Shown here: positions 1 to 7,441 of the stretch, in pieces
How positions within the stretch are numbered: position 1 is the first letter of the stretch
How the letters are laid out: each line of letters starts with the position of its first letter
NCBI RefSeq assembly: GCF_016904945.1
Contig: NZ_JADIKF010000040.1
Span: 682,001 to 746,000 of the forward strand
Direction of reading: 5' to 3'
DNA: 64,000 nucleotides
Source of the DNA: Dyella mobilis
Lineage (GTDB): Bacteria; Pseudomonadota; Gammaproteobacteria; Xanthomonadales; Rhodanobacteraceae
Position numbers and translations under genes: made by a program
Notes under the pieces: model-generated
Told to the model about the DNA's origin: nothing
Seen by the model: only the letters and a program-made list of their open reading frames with translations
Database searches by the model: none

Positions 1-123
1 GTGCTCCAAGAATTACGACTGACTTACCCATGATGCTTCTCGCTCTAAGACGTTCCGATCGGCGGAACGGGAAAACTATCGCGCGCTATGGTTACCGCGC
101 GGTGAAGGTGTGCGGGCTGATCT
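1..123. other. Intergenic, no gene seen
   Basis: No open frame with family resemblance. Two short inverted repeats are visible: CGTTCCG/CGGAACG around 51-69 and GCGCG/CGCGC around 81-101. They lie just downstream of the minus-strand DUF2065 gene and could end its transcript, but neither has a T-run. Confidence 0.4.
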
Positions 124-309
124 TCAGTGCACCCAGTGCAATGTGATCAGGCCGATGCCGATGGCCAGCGCGCCAAAGGCGCGCAAGGTACGCGGATTCA
201 ATTTCTGGGCCTCGCGCATCATCGCCTGCCAGCCTTGCGGCGCGGCGAACAGCACGAGGCCTTCGATCACCAGTACCAGGCACAGCGCCGCATAGAAATC
301 GCGTGGCAT
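124..309 (-). CDS. DUF2065 family small membrane protein
   Basis: A 61-residue protein made mainly of two hydrophobic segments (about residues 6-24 and 42-58) joined by a short polar stretch containing MMREAQKLNP. Length, hydropathy and position right after hflC match the DUF2065 (YjeT-type) family, whose function is not established. It starts 10 bases after the hflC stop on the same strand, so it is probably the last gene of an hfq-hflX-hflK-hflC transcript. In many gammaproteobacteria the next gene is purA; that would lie outside this window. Confidence 0.85.
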   Translation of the reverse strand: MPRDFYAALCLVLVIEGLVLFAAPQGWQAMMREAQKLNPRTLRAFGALAIGIGLITLHWVH

Positions 310-319
310 CGGCGTTTGC

Positions 320-1195
320 TCAGTGCCTGGCCGAAGCCGGTGCCGGGTTGCCGAAGTAACGCAGGAATTCGGAATCGGGCTTCAGGATGATGGTGCCTTT
401 GCCGTCGCCGAAGGCCTTTTTATAGGCATCCAGGCTGCGGTAGAAGGCAAAGAAATCCGGATCCTGGCCGTAGGCCTGCGCATAGATCTGCGCCGCCTGG
501 GCGTCGCCCTCGCCTTTCACCTTGTCCGCTTCGCTTTCTGCATTGGCACGGATGACCTGCGCCTGGCGGTCGGCATCGGCCTTGATCGCTTCGGCCTCCT
601 GCTTGCCGTCGGCACGGATCGCCGCAGCCTGCTGCTGGCGCTCGGTCTGCATGCGCTTGTAGACGGCAGCCTTGATGTCGTCGGGGAACTCGATGCCGGT
701 AATGCGCACGTCCACCACGGAAATGCCCAACGCCTTCTGCGCCTGCGCGTTGGCCTGCTGCACGGTGCCGGAACTGAGTTCGCCGGGATTGCCGGCAACC
801 AGCTGCTGCAGGCTGCGGGTATCCACGATGCCGCGCAACACATTGCTGACGATGGGGCTGAGGCGCTGGCCGGCCTGCAGTTCATCGCCACCGGTGGCGC
901 GGTAGTAATCGGCCGGATTGTCGATGCGCCACTTCACGTAGAAGTCGACATTCACGCTCTGCTTGTCGAGGGTGACGTAACGCTCGGGGCGGCCATCGAA
1001 GGAAAGCGTACGGTCGTCCAGTACGAGCACCTGCTGCAGCAAGGGCACCTTTGCATGCAGGCCGGCCTGGCGGTCGGTGCGCAGGATCTGGCCGAACTGC
1101 AGCACCAGTGCACTGTGGCCTTCGCCCACGGTGTAGAAACTGTTGAAGCCGAGCAGCAAGGCCAGCACGACGATGATGGCAGCGGTGGTCTTCAT
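320..1195 (-). CDS. hflC: HflC, FtsH protease modulator subunit
   Basis: A 291-residue SPFH/band-7 protein that with HflK forms the large membrane complex controlling FtsH proteolysis. One N-terminal membrane anchor (residues 5-22) is followed by the periplasm-exposed band-7 domain and an Ala/Gln/Glu-rich coiled coil containing AEAIKADADRQAQVIRANAE. The ATG at 1195 was chosen over in-frame upstream starts because it begins the canonical MKTTAAIIVVLA anchor and overlaps the hflK stop as ATGA, implying translational coupling. Residue length is typical of HflC. Confidence 0.96.
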   Translation of the reverse strand: MKTTAAIIVVLALLLGFNSFYTVGEGHSALVLQFGQILRTDRQAGLHAKVPLLQQVLVLDDRTLSFDGRPERYVTLDKQSVNVDFYVKWRIDNPADYYRATGGDELQAGQRLSPIVSNVLRGIVDTRSLQQLVAGNPGELSSGTVQQANAQAQKALGISVVDVRITGIEFPDDIKAAVYKRMQTERQQQAAAIRADGKQEAEAIKADADRQAQVIRANAESEADKVKGEGDAQAAQIYAQAYGQDPDFFAFYRSLDAYKKAFGDGKGTIILKPDSEFLRYFGNPAPASARH

Positions 1196-2289
1196 GGCTG
1201 CTTCTCCTTGTCTGCGTCGTCGCCGCCAGGCTGTGCCACCGCGCCTACGCCTGGCAGGTTGGTGGCAGGCTGGCCTTCGGCGTGTTCGCCGCTGATGTTG
1301 ATGACACTGCGCCCGTCGGAACCGTCGATCACCTTGTTGCTGGCGCGCAGGATCTCTTCCATCGTTTCCAGCCACAGGCGGCGGCGAGTGACATCCGGCG
1401 CGGCCTTGTATTCCTTGAGGATCAGGTTGAAGCGCTCGGCATCGCCTTGCGCGCGCGCGACGCGCTCGGATTTATAGGCATCCGCTTCGGCCGCCAGGCG
1501 TTTGGCATCGCCGTTGGCCAGCGGCACCTCCTGGCTGGTGCCGGCATGAGCCTGGTCGATCAGGCCCTGGCGATCCTGGCGCGCGGCGTTGACGTCGTCG
1601 AAAGCTTCCTTCACTTCCTGCGGCGGGCTGACGGACTGGAAGTTCACGTCGGTCACGCGCAGGCCGCAGTCGTAGCCATCCAGCACGTGCTGCAACTGGT
1701 CGCGCACTTGCTGCTGCAGCGTGGCCAGCGCCGGCGCGGACGCATTGGCATCGCCTTGGCCGGTAAGGACGCCATCCATCGGCTGCGCCCCGATCACGGC
1801 GCTCACGGCAGCCTGCGCGGCTTCGTTGAGCGTGCCGTCCGGGTCGCGGACGTTGAATACGTATTTCTGCGGGTCGGTAACTTGATACTGCACGCTGAAA
1901 TCCACGGCGACGATATCTTCGTCGCGGGTCAGCATGCGGACCTGGTCCGACATCGCGCGTATGCGCGAAGTGGCCACCGGCTGTACGGTTTCCACCGGCA
2001 ATGGAAGCTTGAAGTGGAAGCCGGGCCCGATCGTGCGTGCGTAGGCGCCAAAGCGCTGCACCACGCCCACCTGACCCGAGCCGATCATCGTATAGCTGGT
2101 CATCAGCAACCAGGCCAACACAAAGATCCCAAGGATGGTGAACAGGCCACCCGGCCCGCCGAGCTTGCCCAGACGCTTGGCCACATCCTTGAGCGTGGCC
2201 TCGATGCCCGGCTTACCGCCGGCACCGCGCTTGTTTTTGTTCCATGGGTCGCGATCGCGTTGCCCGTTGCCGGGTTCGTTCCAGGCCAT
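1192..2289 (-). CDS. hflK: HflK, FtsH protease modulator subunit
   Basis: A 365-residue SPFH-family partner of HflC. It has a basic, Asn/Gly-rich cytoplasmic N-terminus (MAWNEPGNGQRDRDPWNKNK), one membrane segment at about residues 49-66, the band-7 domain and a coiled-coil tail. The ATG at 2289 is preceded by a good ribosome site, AAGGAGACTGACC. An in-frame upstream extension to 2418 has no homology and runs through a repeat, so it was rejected. The stop overlaps the hflC start. Confidence 0.96.
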   Translation of the reverse strand: MAWNEPGNGQRDRDPWNKNKRGAGGKPGIEATLKDVAKRLGKLGGPGGLFTILGIFVLAWLLMTSYTMIGSGQVGVVQRFGAYARTIGPGFHFKLPLPVETVQPVATSRIRAMSDQVRMLTRDEDIVAVDFSVQYQVTDPQKYVFNVRDPDGTLNEAAQAAVSAVIGAQPMDGVLTGQGDANASAPALATLQQQVRDQLQHVLDGYDCGLRVTDVNFQSVSPPQEVKEAFDDVNAARQDRQGLIDQAHAGTSQEVPLANGDAKRLAAEADAYKSERVARAQGDAERFNLILKEYKAAPDVTRRRLWLETMEEILRASNKVIDGSDGRSVINISGEHAEGQPATNLPGVGAVAQPGGDDADKEKQP

Positions 2290-2444
2290 GGTCAGTCTCC
2301 TTGGGGCCGCTGGGAGGCCGGCAATAACGGCCGGAAAACGCTCTGTGCAGGATGGGACATGGTGTTGAGTAATGGGACGCGCAAGTGCCAGGAAGGCATC
2401 GTGCACAAACGGTCGCATTCTAGCAGAGACGGTAGCCAGGGTAG

Positions 2445-2480
2445 CCCTCTCTCCTTCGGGGAGAGGGCTGGGCGAGGGGC
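2445..2480. repeat. Intergenic CCCTCTC/GAGAGGG hairpin repeat
   Basis: Lies in the 294-base gap between hflX and hflK. CCCTCTCTCC and GGAGAGGG flank a TTCGGG loop, followed by CTGGGCGAGGGGC. A related hairpin is at 37128-37148. Short repeats of this type are common between genes in xanthomonads; role unknown. The rest of 2290-2583 shows no gene. Confidence 0.6.
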
Positions 2481-2583
2481 AATCTTGCGAACCCGAAAGT
2501 TCAGGGCGAGCCTTGATGCGCCTTCTCGCCAGATTCGTCCCTCGCCTGGGCGCACCCCCAAAGCGGAGAGGAAGAAAAACCGG

Positions 2584-3894
2584 CTATACGATTTCGTCCG
2601 GCGTGCCCAACAGGCCGCGCAGCAGCTCGATCTCGCCGCCCTGCCCGCCGGCCAGCGGCGCCAGCACGCTGCGCGGCGCATCGATGCGCAGGCGCCAGCC
2701 TTCCTCATCGACGGCTTCCTCGGCAATCGCCCCGGCGGCACGCAACCGGGCATGCAGGCGGCCGGCCGACAACGGCAGCCGCAGTTCCGATTGCACGCGG
2801 TCGCCGCCCAGCACCTCGCCCAGGGCCTGGCGCAATAGATCCAGGCCGGCGCCGGTGTGGGCGGACAGCCAGACCTGCTGTGGCACGCCCTCGCCGTTAC
2901 GCACGATGCGCGGTTCGGTACCGGTCAAGTCGATCTTGTTCATGACGTGCAGCTGGGGCACGTCGCCAGCGTCGATTTCTTCCAACACCTGATCGACCAC
3001 CTCGTGCAGGCGCTCGCGTTCTTCATCGGCCGCATCGCTGACGTGCAGCAGCAGATCCGCATCGCGCGCCTCGGCCAGGGTGCCGCGGAACGCCGCGACC
3101 AGGTCGTGCGGCAACTCGCGGATGAATCCGACGGTGTCGGCGAGAACAGCAGGGCCGCAGCTCAGGTCGTCCAGCTTGCGCACGGTGGGGTCCAGCGTGG
3201 CAAACAACTGGTCGGCCGCGTAGACCTCGCCTTGCGTAAGGGTGTTGAACAGGGTGGATTTTCCGGCATTGGTATACCCCACCAGTGCCACGCGCGGCAC
3301 CGTGTTGCGCAAACGCGCGCGACGCTGCTGGGTGCGTTGGGTCTGCACCTTTTCCAACCGCTTGCTGAGCATCTTCACGCGCTCGGCGAGCAGGCGTCGG
3401 TCGGTTTCCAACTGGGTTTCGCCGGGGCCGCGGTTGCCGATGGCACCGCCGCGCTGGGCGTCCAAGTGCGTCCATCCACGGACCAGGCGGGTAGCCAGGT
3501 GCTTGAGCTGGGCCAGTTCCACTTCCATCTTGCCTTCGTGCGAGCGCGCACGCTGGGCAAAGATGTCCAGGATCAGCCCGGCGCGGTCCACGACACGGGT
3601 ACTGAGCGCCTTTTCCAGGTTGCGCTCCTGCACCGGCGTAAGCAGGTGATCGACCAGCACCAGATCGGCGCCCAGGGCGCGGACCGCCTCGGCTACCTCT
3701 TCGGTCTTGCCGGTGCCGATGTAGTAGCGGGGATTGGGCACATCGATGCGAGCAGGGATGGTGACCAGCACTTCGGCACCAGCCGATTTCACCAGCTCGA
3801 CGAATTCTTCCGCCCGCTCGGCCGCGTCGCTCCCGCCGCGCGAATGCGGCAGGACCAACACGGCTCGTTCGCCTTTCTTTTGTCTATCAAACAG
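2584..3894 (-). CDS. hflX: GTPase HflX (ribosome-associated)
   Basis: HflX is a 50S-binding GTPase that rescues or splits stalled ribosomes. The protein has the glycine-rich N-terminal HflX domain (RGPGETQLETDRR), the G1 motif GYTNAGKS at about residue 206, the G3 motif DTVGFI and the G4 motif NKID. The usual ATG is absent. Translating upstream of the GTG at 3861 gives FDRQKKGERAVLVLP, matching the conserved HflX start MFDR..GE.A.LV, and the codon before FDR is CTG at 3894, seven bases after the hfq stop. I therefore call a CTG start, giving 436 residues. The fallback is the GTG at 3861, which would lose 11 conserved residues. Confidence 0.93.
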   Translation of the reverse strand: MFDRQKKGERAVLVLPHSRGGSDAAERAEEFVELVKSAGAEVLVTIPARIDVPNPRYYIGTGKTEEVAEAVRALGADLVLVDHLLTPVQERNLEKALSTRVVDRAGLILDIFAQRARSHEGKMEVELAQLKHLATRLVRGWTHLDAQRGGAIGNRGPGETQLETDRRLLAERVKMLSKRLEKVQTQRTQQRRARLRNTVPRVALVGYTNAGKSTLFNTLTQGEVYAADQLFATLDPTVRKLDDLSCGPAVLADTVGFIRELPHDLVAAFRGTLAEARDADLLLHVSDAADEERERLHEVVDQVLEEIDAGDVPQLHVMNKIDLTGTEPRIVRNGEGVPQQVWLSAHTGAGLDLLRQALGEVLGGDRVQSELRLPLSAGRLHARLRAAGAIAEEAVDEEGWRLRIDAPRSVLAPLAGGQGGEIELLRGLLGTPDEIV

Positions 3895-3900
3895 GGTGAA

Positions 3901-4182
3901 TCAACCTTCGTTTTCGGCAGACGCGTGCTCGAGATGGTTTTCGTGGCCTTCGTGACCGTCATGGCCATTGCCGACACGCACGTTGCGGCTGGGCACCACG
4001 GTGGAGATGGCGTGTTTGTAGACCATCTGGCTCACCTGATTGCGCAGCAGCACCACGAACTGATCGAAGGATTCGATCGTGCCCTGCAGCTTAATGCCAT
4101 TGACCAGATAGATGGCGACCGGTACGCGCTCACGGCGCAATGCATTCAGAAACGGATCTTGCAAGGATTGCCCTTTTGACAT
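3901..4182 (-). CDS. hfq: RNA chaperone Hfq
   Basis: A 93-residue Sm-like protein that pairs small RNAs with mRNA targets. The Sm1 core runs through residues 5-65 with the signatures QDPFLNALRR, FDQFVVLLRN and the Sm2 motif YKHAISTVVPSR. The tail is unusual in composition: a His/Gly/Asp-rich stretch (GHDGHEGHENHLEH) followed by an acidic end. Start ATG at 4182 with a GGGGGAG ribosome site. hflX begins seven bases after its stop, so the two are co-transcribed. Confidence 0.98.
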   Translation of the reverse strand: MSKGQSLQDPFLNALRRERVPVAIYLVNGIKLQGTIESFDQFVVLLRNQVSQMVYKHAISTVVPSRNVRVGNGHDGHEGHENHLEHASAENEG

Positions 4183-4224
4183 TTTTGTTCTCCCCCTCGT
4201 CCAACGGATGGGCCGAAAAAGAAT

Positions 4225-4239
4225 GGTGCCAATGGCACC
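4225..4239 (-). other. Small hairpin in hfq leader
   Basis: GGTGCC-AAT-GGCACC is a perfect 6-bp inverted repeat in the predicted 5' leader of hfq, about 45 bases before the start codon. It could act on hfq translation or stability, but there is no direct evidence. Confidence 0.35.
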
Positions 4240-4269
4240 CCGGCCCTAGGTGTTCGAATGTTAACCGCT

Positions 4270-4298
4270 TTTAAATCGTGGTTGAAAGAGTTTTGTAA
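4270..4298 (-). promoter_or_regulatory. Possible sigma-70 promoter of hfq
   Basis: On the minus strand TTACAA and TTTAAA are separated by exactly 17 bases, upstream of hfq and downstream of miaA. Each box has partial match to the sigma-70 consensus. The call rests on spacing and position only. Confidence 0.35.
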
Positions 4299-4335
4299 GT
4301 TATGACAAAGAGATAACAAAACTGCGTCACAGGCT

Positions 4336-5295
4336 TCACGAGCGTGGCGCAGGCCGCCCCAGGAACAGGTCCAGGGCATCGGTGGACCGGTCCAGCAAGC
4401 CGGGCAATTCGGGGTCGAACACGCGGGCATCCAGCTCGCTGCGCAGCCAGGTGATTTGTCGCTTGGCCAGCTGTCGGGTGGCGAAAACGCCCTTGTCACG
4501 CAGATCGGACGCATCATAGAGACCGTCCAGGTGCTCCCAGGCCTGCCGGTACCCCACTGCCCGGATCGCCGGAAGATCCTGGCGCAAGTCCCCCCGCTCG
4601 CGCAGGCCACGTACCTCATCGAGCAGGCCATCCCGCAACATGGCTTCGAAGCGCCCGGCGATACGGGCATGCAAAGGCCCTCGATCCACTGGCAACAGGG
4701 CCAGCTTGAGTACGCGCCAAGGGAAGGATTGTCCGCGCCCACCTCGTTGCTGGGTGCTGAGTGCCTGTCCGGTCAGTGCAATCACCTCCAGCGCGCGCTG
4801 GATGCGTTGCGCGTCATTGGGCTTGATGCGTGCGGCGGCGGCTGGATCGCGTTCTGCCAGGCGCCGATGCATGGCGTCCCAACCCATGACTGCCGCTTCC
4901 GCGCCCAGTTGTGCGCGAATCTCCGCATCGGCCTCGGGCAGACTCGACAAGCCGCGCTGCAAAGCCCGGAAGTACAGGCCGGTACCTCCCACCAGCAGCG
5001 GCACTTTGCCGGCGGCGCGCACGCGCTCCATGGCAGCTTGCGCGTCGACACTGAAATCGGCGGCCGAATACGGTTGCGACGGGTCGCGGATATCGATCAG
5101 CTCGTGCGGATAACGCGCCAGCGTGGCGGCATCGGGCTTGGCCGTGCCGATATCCAGCCCCCGGTAAACCAGTGCGGAGTCGACGCTGACCAGCCCGAGC
5201 GGAAAACGCTCGCTCAAGGCGCAGGCAAGCGCGGTCTTGCCCGACGCAGTCGGGCCCATCAGGAATATCGCGGGCGGACGACGATCGACTGGCAT
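4336..5295 (-). CDS. miaA: tRNA dimethylallyltransferase MiaA
   Basis: A 319-residue enzyme that adds the dimethylallyl group to A37 of tRNAs reading UNN codons. The P-loop GPTASGKT is at residues 14-21, followed by the DSALVYRGLDIGTAKP motif that is diagnostic of the family, then GGTGLYFRAL. The ATG at 5295 (MPVDRRPPAIFLMG) puts the P-loop at its normal distance from the N-terminus. A much longer in-frame ORF reaching 5823 is the shadow of the divergent lipoprotein gene. The miaA-hfq-hflX order is standard in gammaproteobacteria, though a 153-base gap here allows a separate hfq promoter. Confidence 0.97.
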   Translation of the reverse strand: MPVDRRPPAIFLMGPTASGKTALACALSERFPLGLVSVDSALVYRGLDIGTAKPDAATLARYPHELIDIRDPSQPYSAADFSVDAQAAMERVRAAGKVPLLVGGTGLYFRALQRGLSSLPEADAEIRAQLGAEAAVMGWDAMHRRLAERDPAAAARIKPNDAQRIQRALEVIALTGQALSTQQRGGRGQSFPWRVLKLALLPVDRGPLHARIAGRFEAMLRDGLLDEVRGLRERGDLRQDLPAIRAVGYRQAWEHLDGLYDASDLRDKGVFATRQLAKRQITWLRSELDARVFDPELPGLLDRSTDALDLFLGRPAPRS

Positions 5296-5407
5296 CGACG
5301 CATTGTATTCGGTACGGCTCCCGGCTTCCTGCCCGGCAGCGACACGTGCACTGCAGGGCTCGCCGTGCGTTGATCGGAAAACCGCCCCACCCCAAACGAA
5401 GCACGTC

Positions 5408-6091
5408 ATGCCTCCAAGAAAACGTCCCCGTTCGCCAGCCGTGCTGGTGGCTGCCAGCCTGCTGCTCGTCGGTTGTGCCTTCGCGCAGGATAAACCGACC
5501 GACGTCAGCGGCATCTGGCAGCTCAACGACAAGGCCAGCGACAGCGCGACCGATATCGCGCAGCGCCTGCGCGCGGAAAAACGCCGCGAAGAAGCACCGT
5601 CATCCAACCCTGCTGCCGCCAGCTCCAGCGGAACGCCGGCCGCACCCAGCCATGCCTTCGGTGGACGCGGCGGCGGCCACGGCATGGGCGGCGGACGGCA
5701 CGGAAGCGGCAGCCAAGACAGCCAGGATTCGAGCAGCAGCAAGGGCACGCCAAAGAAAAGCCCCTCGCCGCCTCTGTTGGCCGACGACGGCATGCTCAAC
5801 GTGCAGCAGACCAGCCAGGGCATGCGGGTGGACTACAACAACACCGATCGCCTCGACACCAAATTCGACGGCATCGCCCGCCAATCGCTCAATGGCAGTG
5901 CGCAGGTACGGACTCAGCAAACGCCAAGCGGCATACAGGTGTCGATGCAGTTCGACGATGGCACCCGCCTCGACCAGGCCTGGGTGCGCTCGGCCGATGG
6001 ACACCATCTGACGGTGACGGAAACCTGGACCGGCACCGAGGTGCAGGCGCCGATCGTGTTCAAGCGCAGCTATGACCGGCTGGATCTTTGA
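5408..6091 (+). CDS. Putative lipoprotein, unknown function
   Basis: A 227-residue protein I do not recognise. It has a basic N-terminus (MPPRKRPRSP), a hydrophobic signal sequence and a lipobox-like LLVGC at about residues 21-25, so export and lipidation are plausible. The mature part begins with DVSGIWQLNDKASDS, which looks like the first strand of a small beta-barrel-type domain. Residues about 75-115 are low-complexity Gly/His/Ser (FGGRGGGHGMGGGRHGSGSQ) and could bind metal. The C-terminal half is a repeated beta-strand pattern (VDYNNTDRLDTKFDGIARQS). It is divergent from miaA with 112 bases between starts. Confidence 0.75.
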   Translation: MPPRKRPRSPAVLVAASLLLVGCAFAQDKPTDVSGIWQLNDKASDSATDIAQRLRAEKRREEAPSSNPAAASSSGTPAAPSHAFGGRGGGHGMGGGRHGSGSQDSQDSSSSKGTPKKSPSPPLLADDGMLNVQQTSQGMRVDYNNTDRLDTKFDGIARQSLNGSAQVRTQQTPSGIQVSMQFDDGTRLDQAWVRSADGHHLTVTETWTGTEVQAPIVFKRSYDRLDL

Positions 6092-6159
6092 ATTGCCCGC
6101 AGCCCACAACCTTCGGCAAGCACGCTGCATCGCACCAAGGTCAATACGCGGCATACCGA

Positions 6160-6165
6160 TATAAT
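6160..6165 (+). promoter_or_regulatory. Possible -10 box of tdh
   Basis: A perfect TATAAT hexamer lies 45 bases before the tdh start. The expected -35 position is a poor match (AAGGTC), so an activator or an extended element would be needed. Weak call. Confidence 0.3.
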
Positions 6166-6209
6166 TGTCGGCCTGTTTCCCCTCCCGCCCCGCTTTTTGG
6201 ATGTGCCCC

Positions 6210-7244
6210 ATGCCGCAAACGATGAAAGCCCTGGTCAAGCGCCACGCCGAGAAAGGCATCTGGATGGAAGAGGTGCCGGTGCCGGAAGTCGGCCCGAACG
6301 AGGTGCTGATCAAGCTCGAAAAGACCGCCATCTGCGGCACTGACCTGCACATCTACAAATGGGACGAGTGGTCCCAGCGCACCATCAAGCCCGGCCTCAC
6401 CATCGGCCACGAATTCGTCGGTCGCGTCGTGGAAATCGGCCCTGGTGTCACCGGCTACAAGATCGGCGACCGCGTCTCCGCCGAAGGTCACATCGTCTGC
6501 GGCCACTGCCGCAACTGCCGTGCCGGCCGCCAGCACCTGTGCCCGAACACCATCGGCATCGGCGTGAACCGCAACGGCGCCTTCGCCGAATACATGACCA
6601 TGCCGGCCTCCAACCTGTGGCCGATTCCCGATCAGATCCCCTCCGAACTGGCCGCCTTCTTCGATCCCTATGGCAATGCCGCGCACTGCGCGCTGGAATT
6701 CGACATGGTCGGCGAGGATGTGCTGATTACCGGCGCAGGCCCGATCGGCATCATCGCGGCCGGTATCGCCAAGCACGTCGGCGCACGTAACGTGGTGGTG
6801 ACCGACGTCAACGATTTTCGTCTCAAGCTCGCCGCCGACATGGGCGCCACGCGCGTAGTGAACGTGGCCAACCAGTCGCTGAAGGACGTGATGAAAGACC
6901 TGCACATGGAAGGCTTCGACGTGGGCCTGGAAATGAGCGGCAATCCGCGCGCCTTCAACGACATGCTCGACTGCATGTATCACGGCGGCAAGATCGCGCT
7001 GCTGGGCATTCTGCCCAAGGGCGCCGGCATCGACTGGGATCGCGTGATCTTCAAGGGCCTTACCCTGCAAGGCATCTACGGACGCCGCATGTACGAGACC
7101 TGGTACAAGATGACCCAGATGGTGCTGACCGGCTTCCCGCTGCAGAAGGTGTTGACCCATCAGATCCACATCGACGACTTCCAGAAGGGCTTCGATCTGA
7201 TGGATGCAGGCGTGTGCGGCAAGGTGGTCTGTTCCTGGCATTGA
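6210..7244 (+). CDS. tdh: L-threonine 3-dehydrogenase
   Basis: Zinc- and NAD-dependent medium-chain dehydrogenase oxidising L-threonine to 2-amino-3-ketobutyrate, first step of threonine conversion to glycine and acetyl-CoA. The catalytic zinc Cys42 sits in KTAICGTDLHIYKWDEWSQ, followed by GHEFVG. The structural-zinc loop CGHCRNCRAGRQHLC is at about residues 97-111 and the NAD-binding GAGPIG near 180. Length 344 residues. The second Met at 6222 (MKALVKR) aligns with the usual start of the family and may be the real one. Its partner kbl lies 4.1 kb downstream on the same strand. Confidence 0.97.
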   Translation: MPQTMKALVKRHAEKGIWMEEVPVPEVGPNEVLIKLEKTAICGTDLHIYKWDEWSQRTIKPGLTIGHEFVGRVVEIGPGVTGYKIGDRVSAEGHIVCGHCRNCRAGRQHLCPNTIGIGVNRNGAFAEYMTMPASNLWPIPDQIPSELAAFFDPYGNAAHCALEFDMVGEDVLITGAGPIGIIAAGIAKHVGARNVVVTDVNDFRLKLAADMGATRVVNVANQSLKDVMKDLHMEGFDVGLEMSGNPRAFNDMLDCMYHGGKIALLGILPKGAGIDWDRVIFKGLTLQGIYGRRMYETWYKMTQMVLTGFPLQKVLTHQIHIDDFQKGFDLMDAGVCGKVVCSWH

Positions 7245-7441
7245 AGCCGGTTTCCCGCAACCCTTCGTTCCGCTGAATCGCGCAGCACGTCCTGAGGAAA
7301 ATGCCTACGGGGTGCTGCGCAATCTCCTACGCCGCACTGTACACTCCGCTCCGGGGCGTGCCGACATGAGTTTCTGGCTTAGGTAAGTGCACGGCCACCG
7401 CCGTGCACGGTCGGTCCGCGATGTCACGGGAGCATCACGGC

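Noticed and set aside
323..1477. 384-residue plus-strand frame opposite hflC
   Set aside because: Low-quality composition and fully antisense to hflC/hflK; both have clear family motifs.
2445..2467. CCCTCTC/GAGAGGG hairpin as an intrinsic terminator of hflX
   Set aside because: No T-run on either strand and a related copy elsewhere; better described as an intergenic repeat.
6141..7241. 366-residue minus-strand frame spanning tdh
   Set aside because: Mirror frame of a GC-rich gene; His/Val-rich without any domain, while the plus strand is an unmistakable Tdh.
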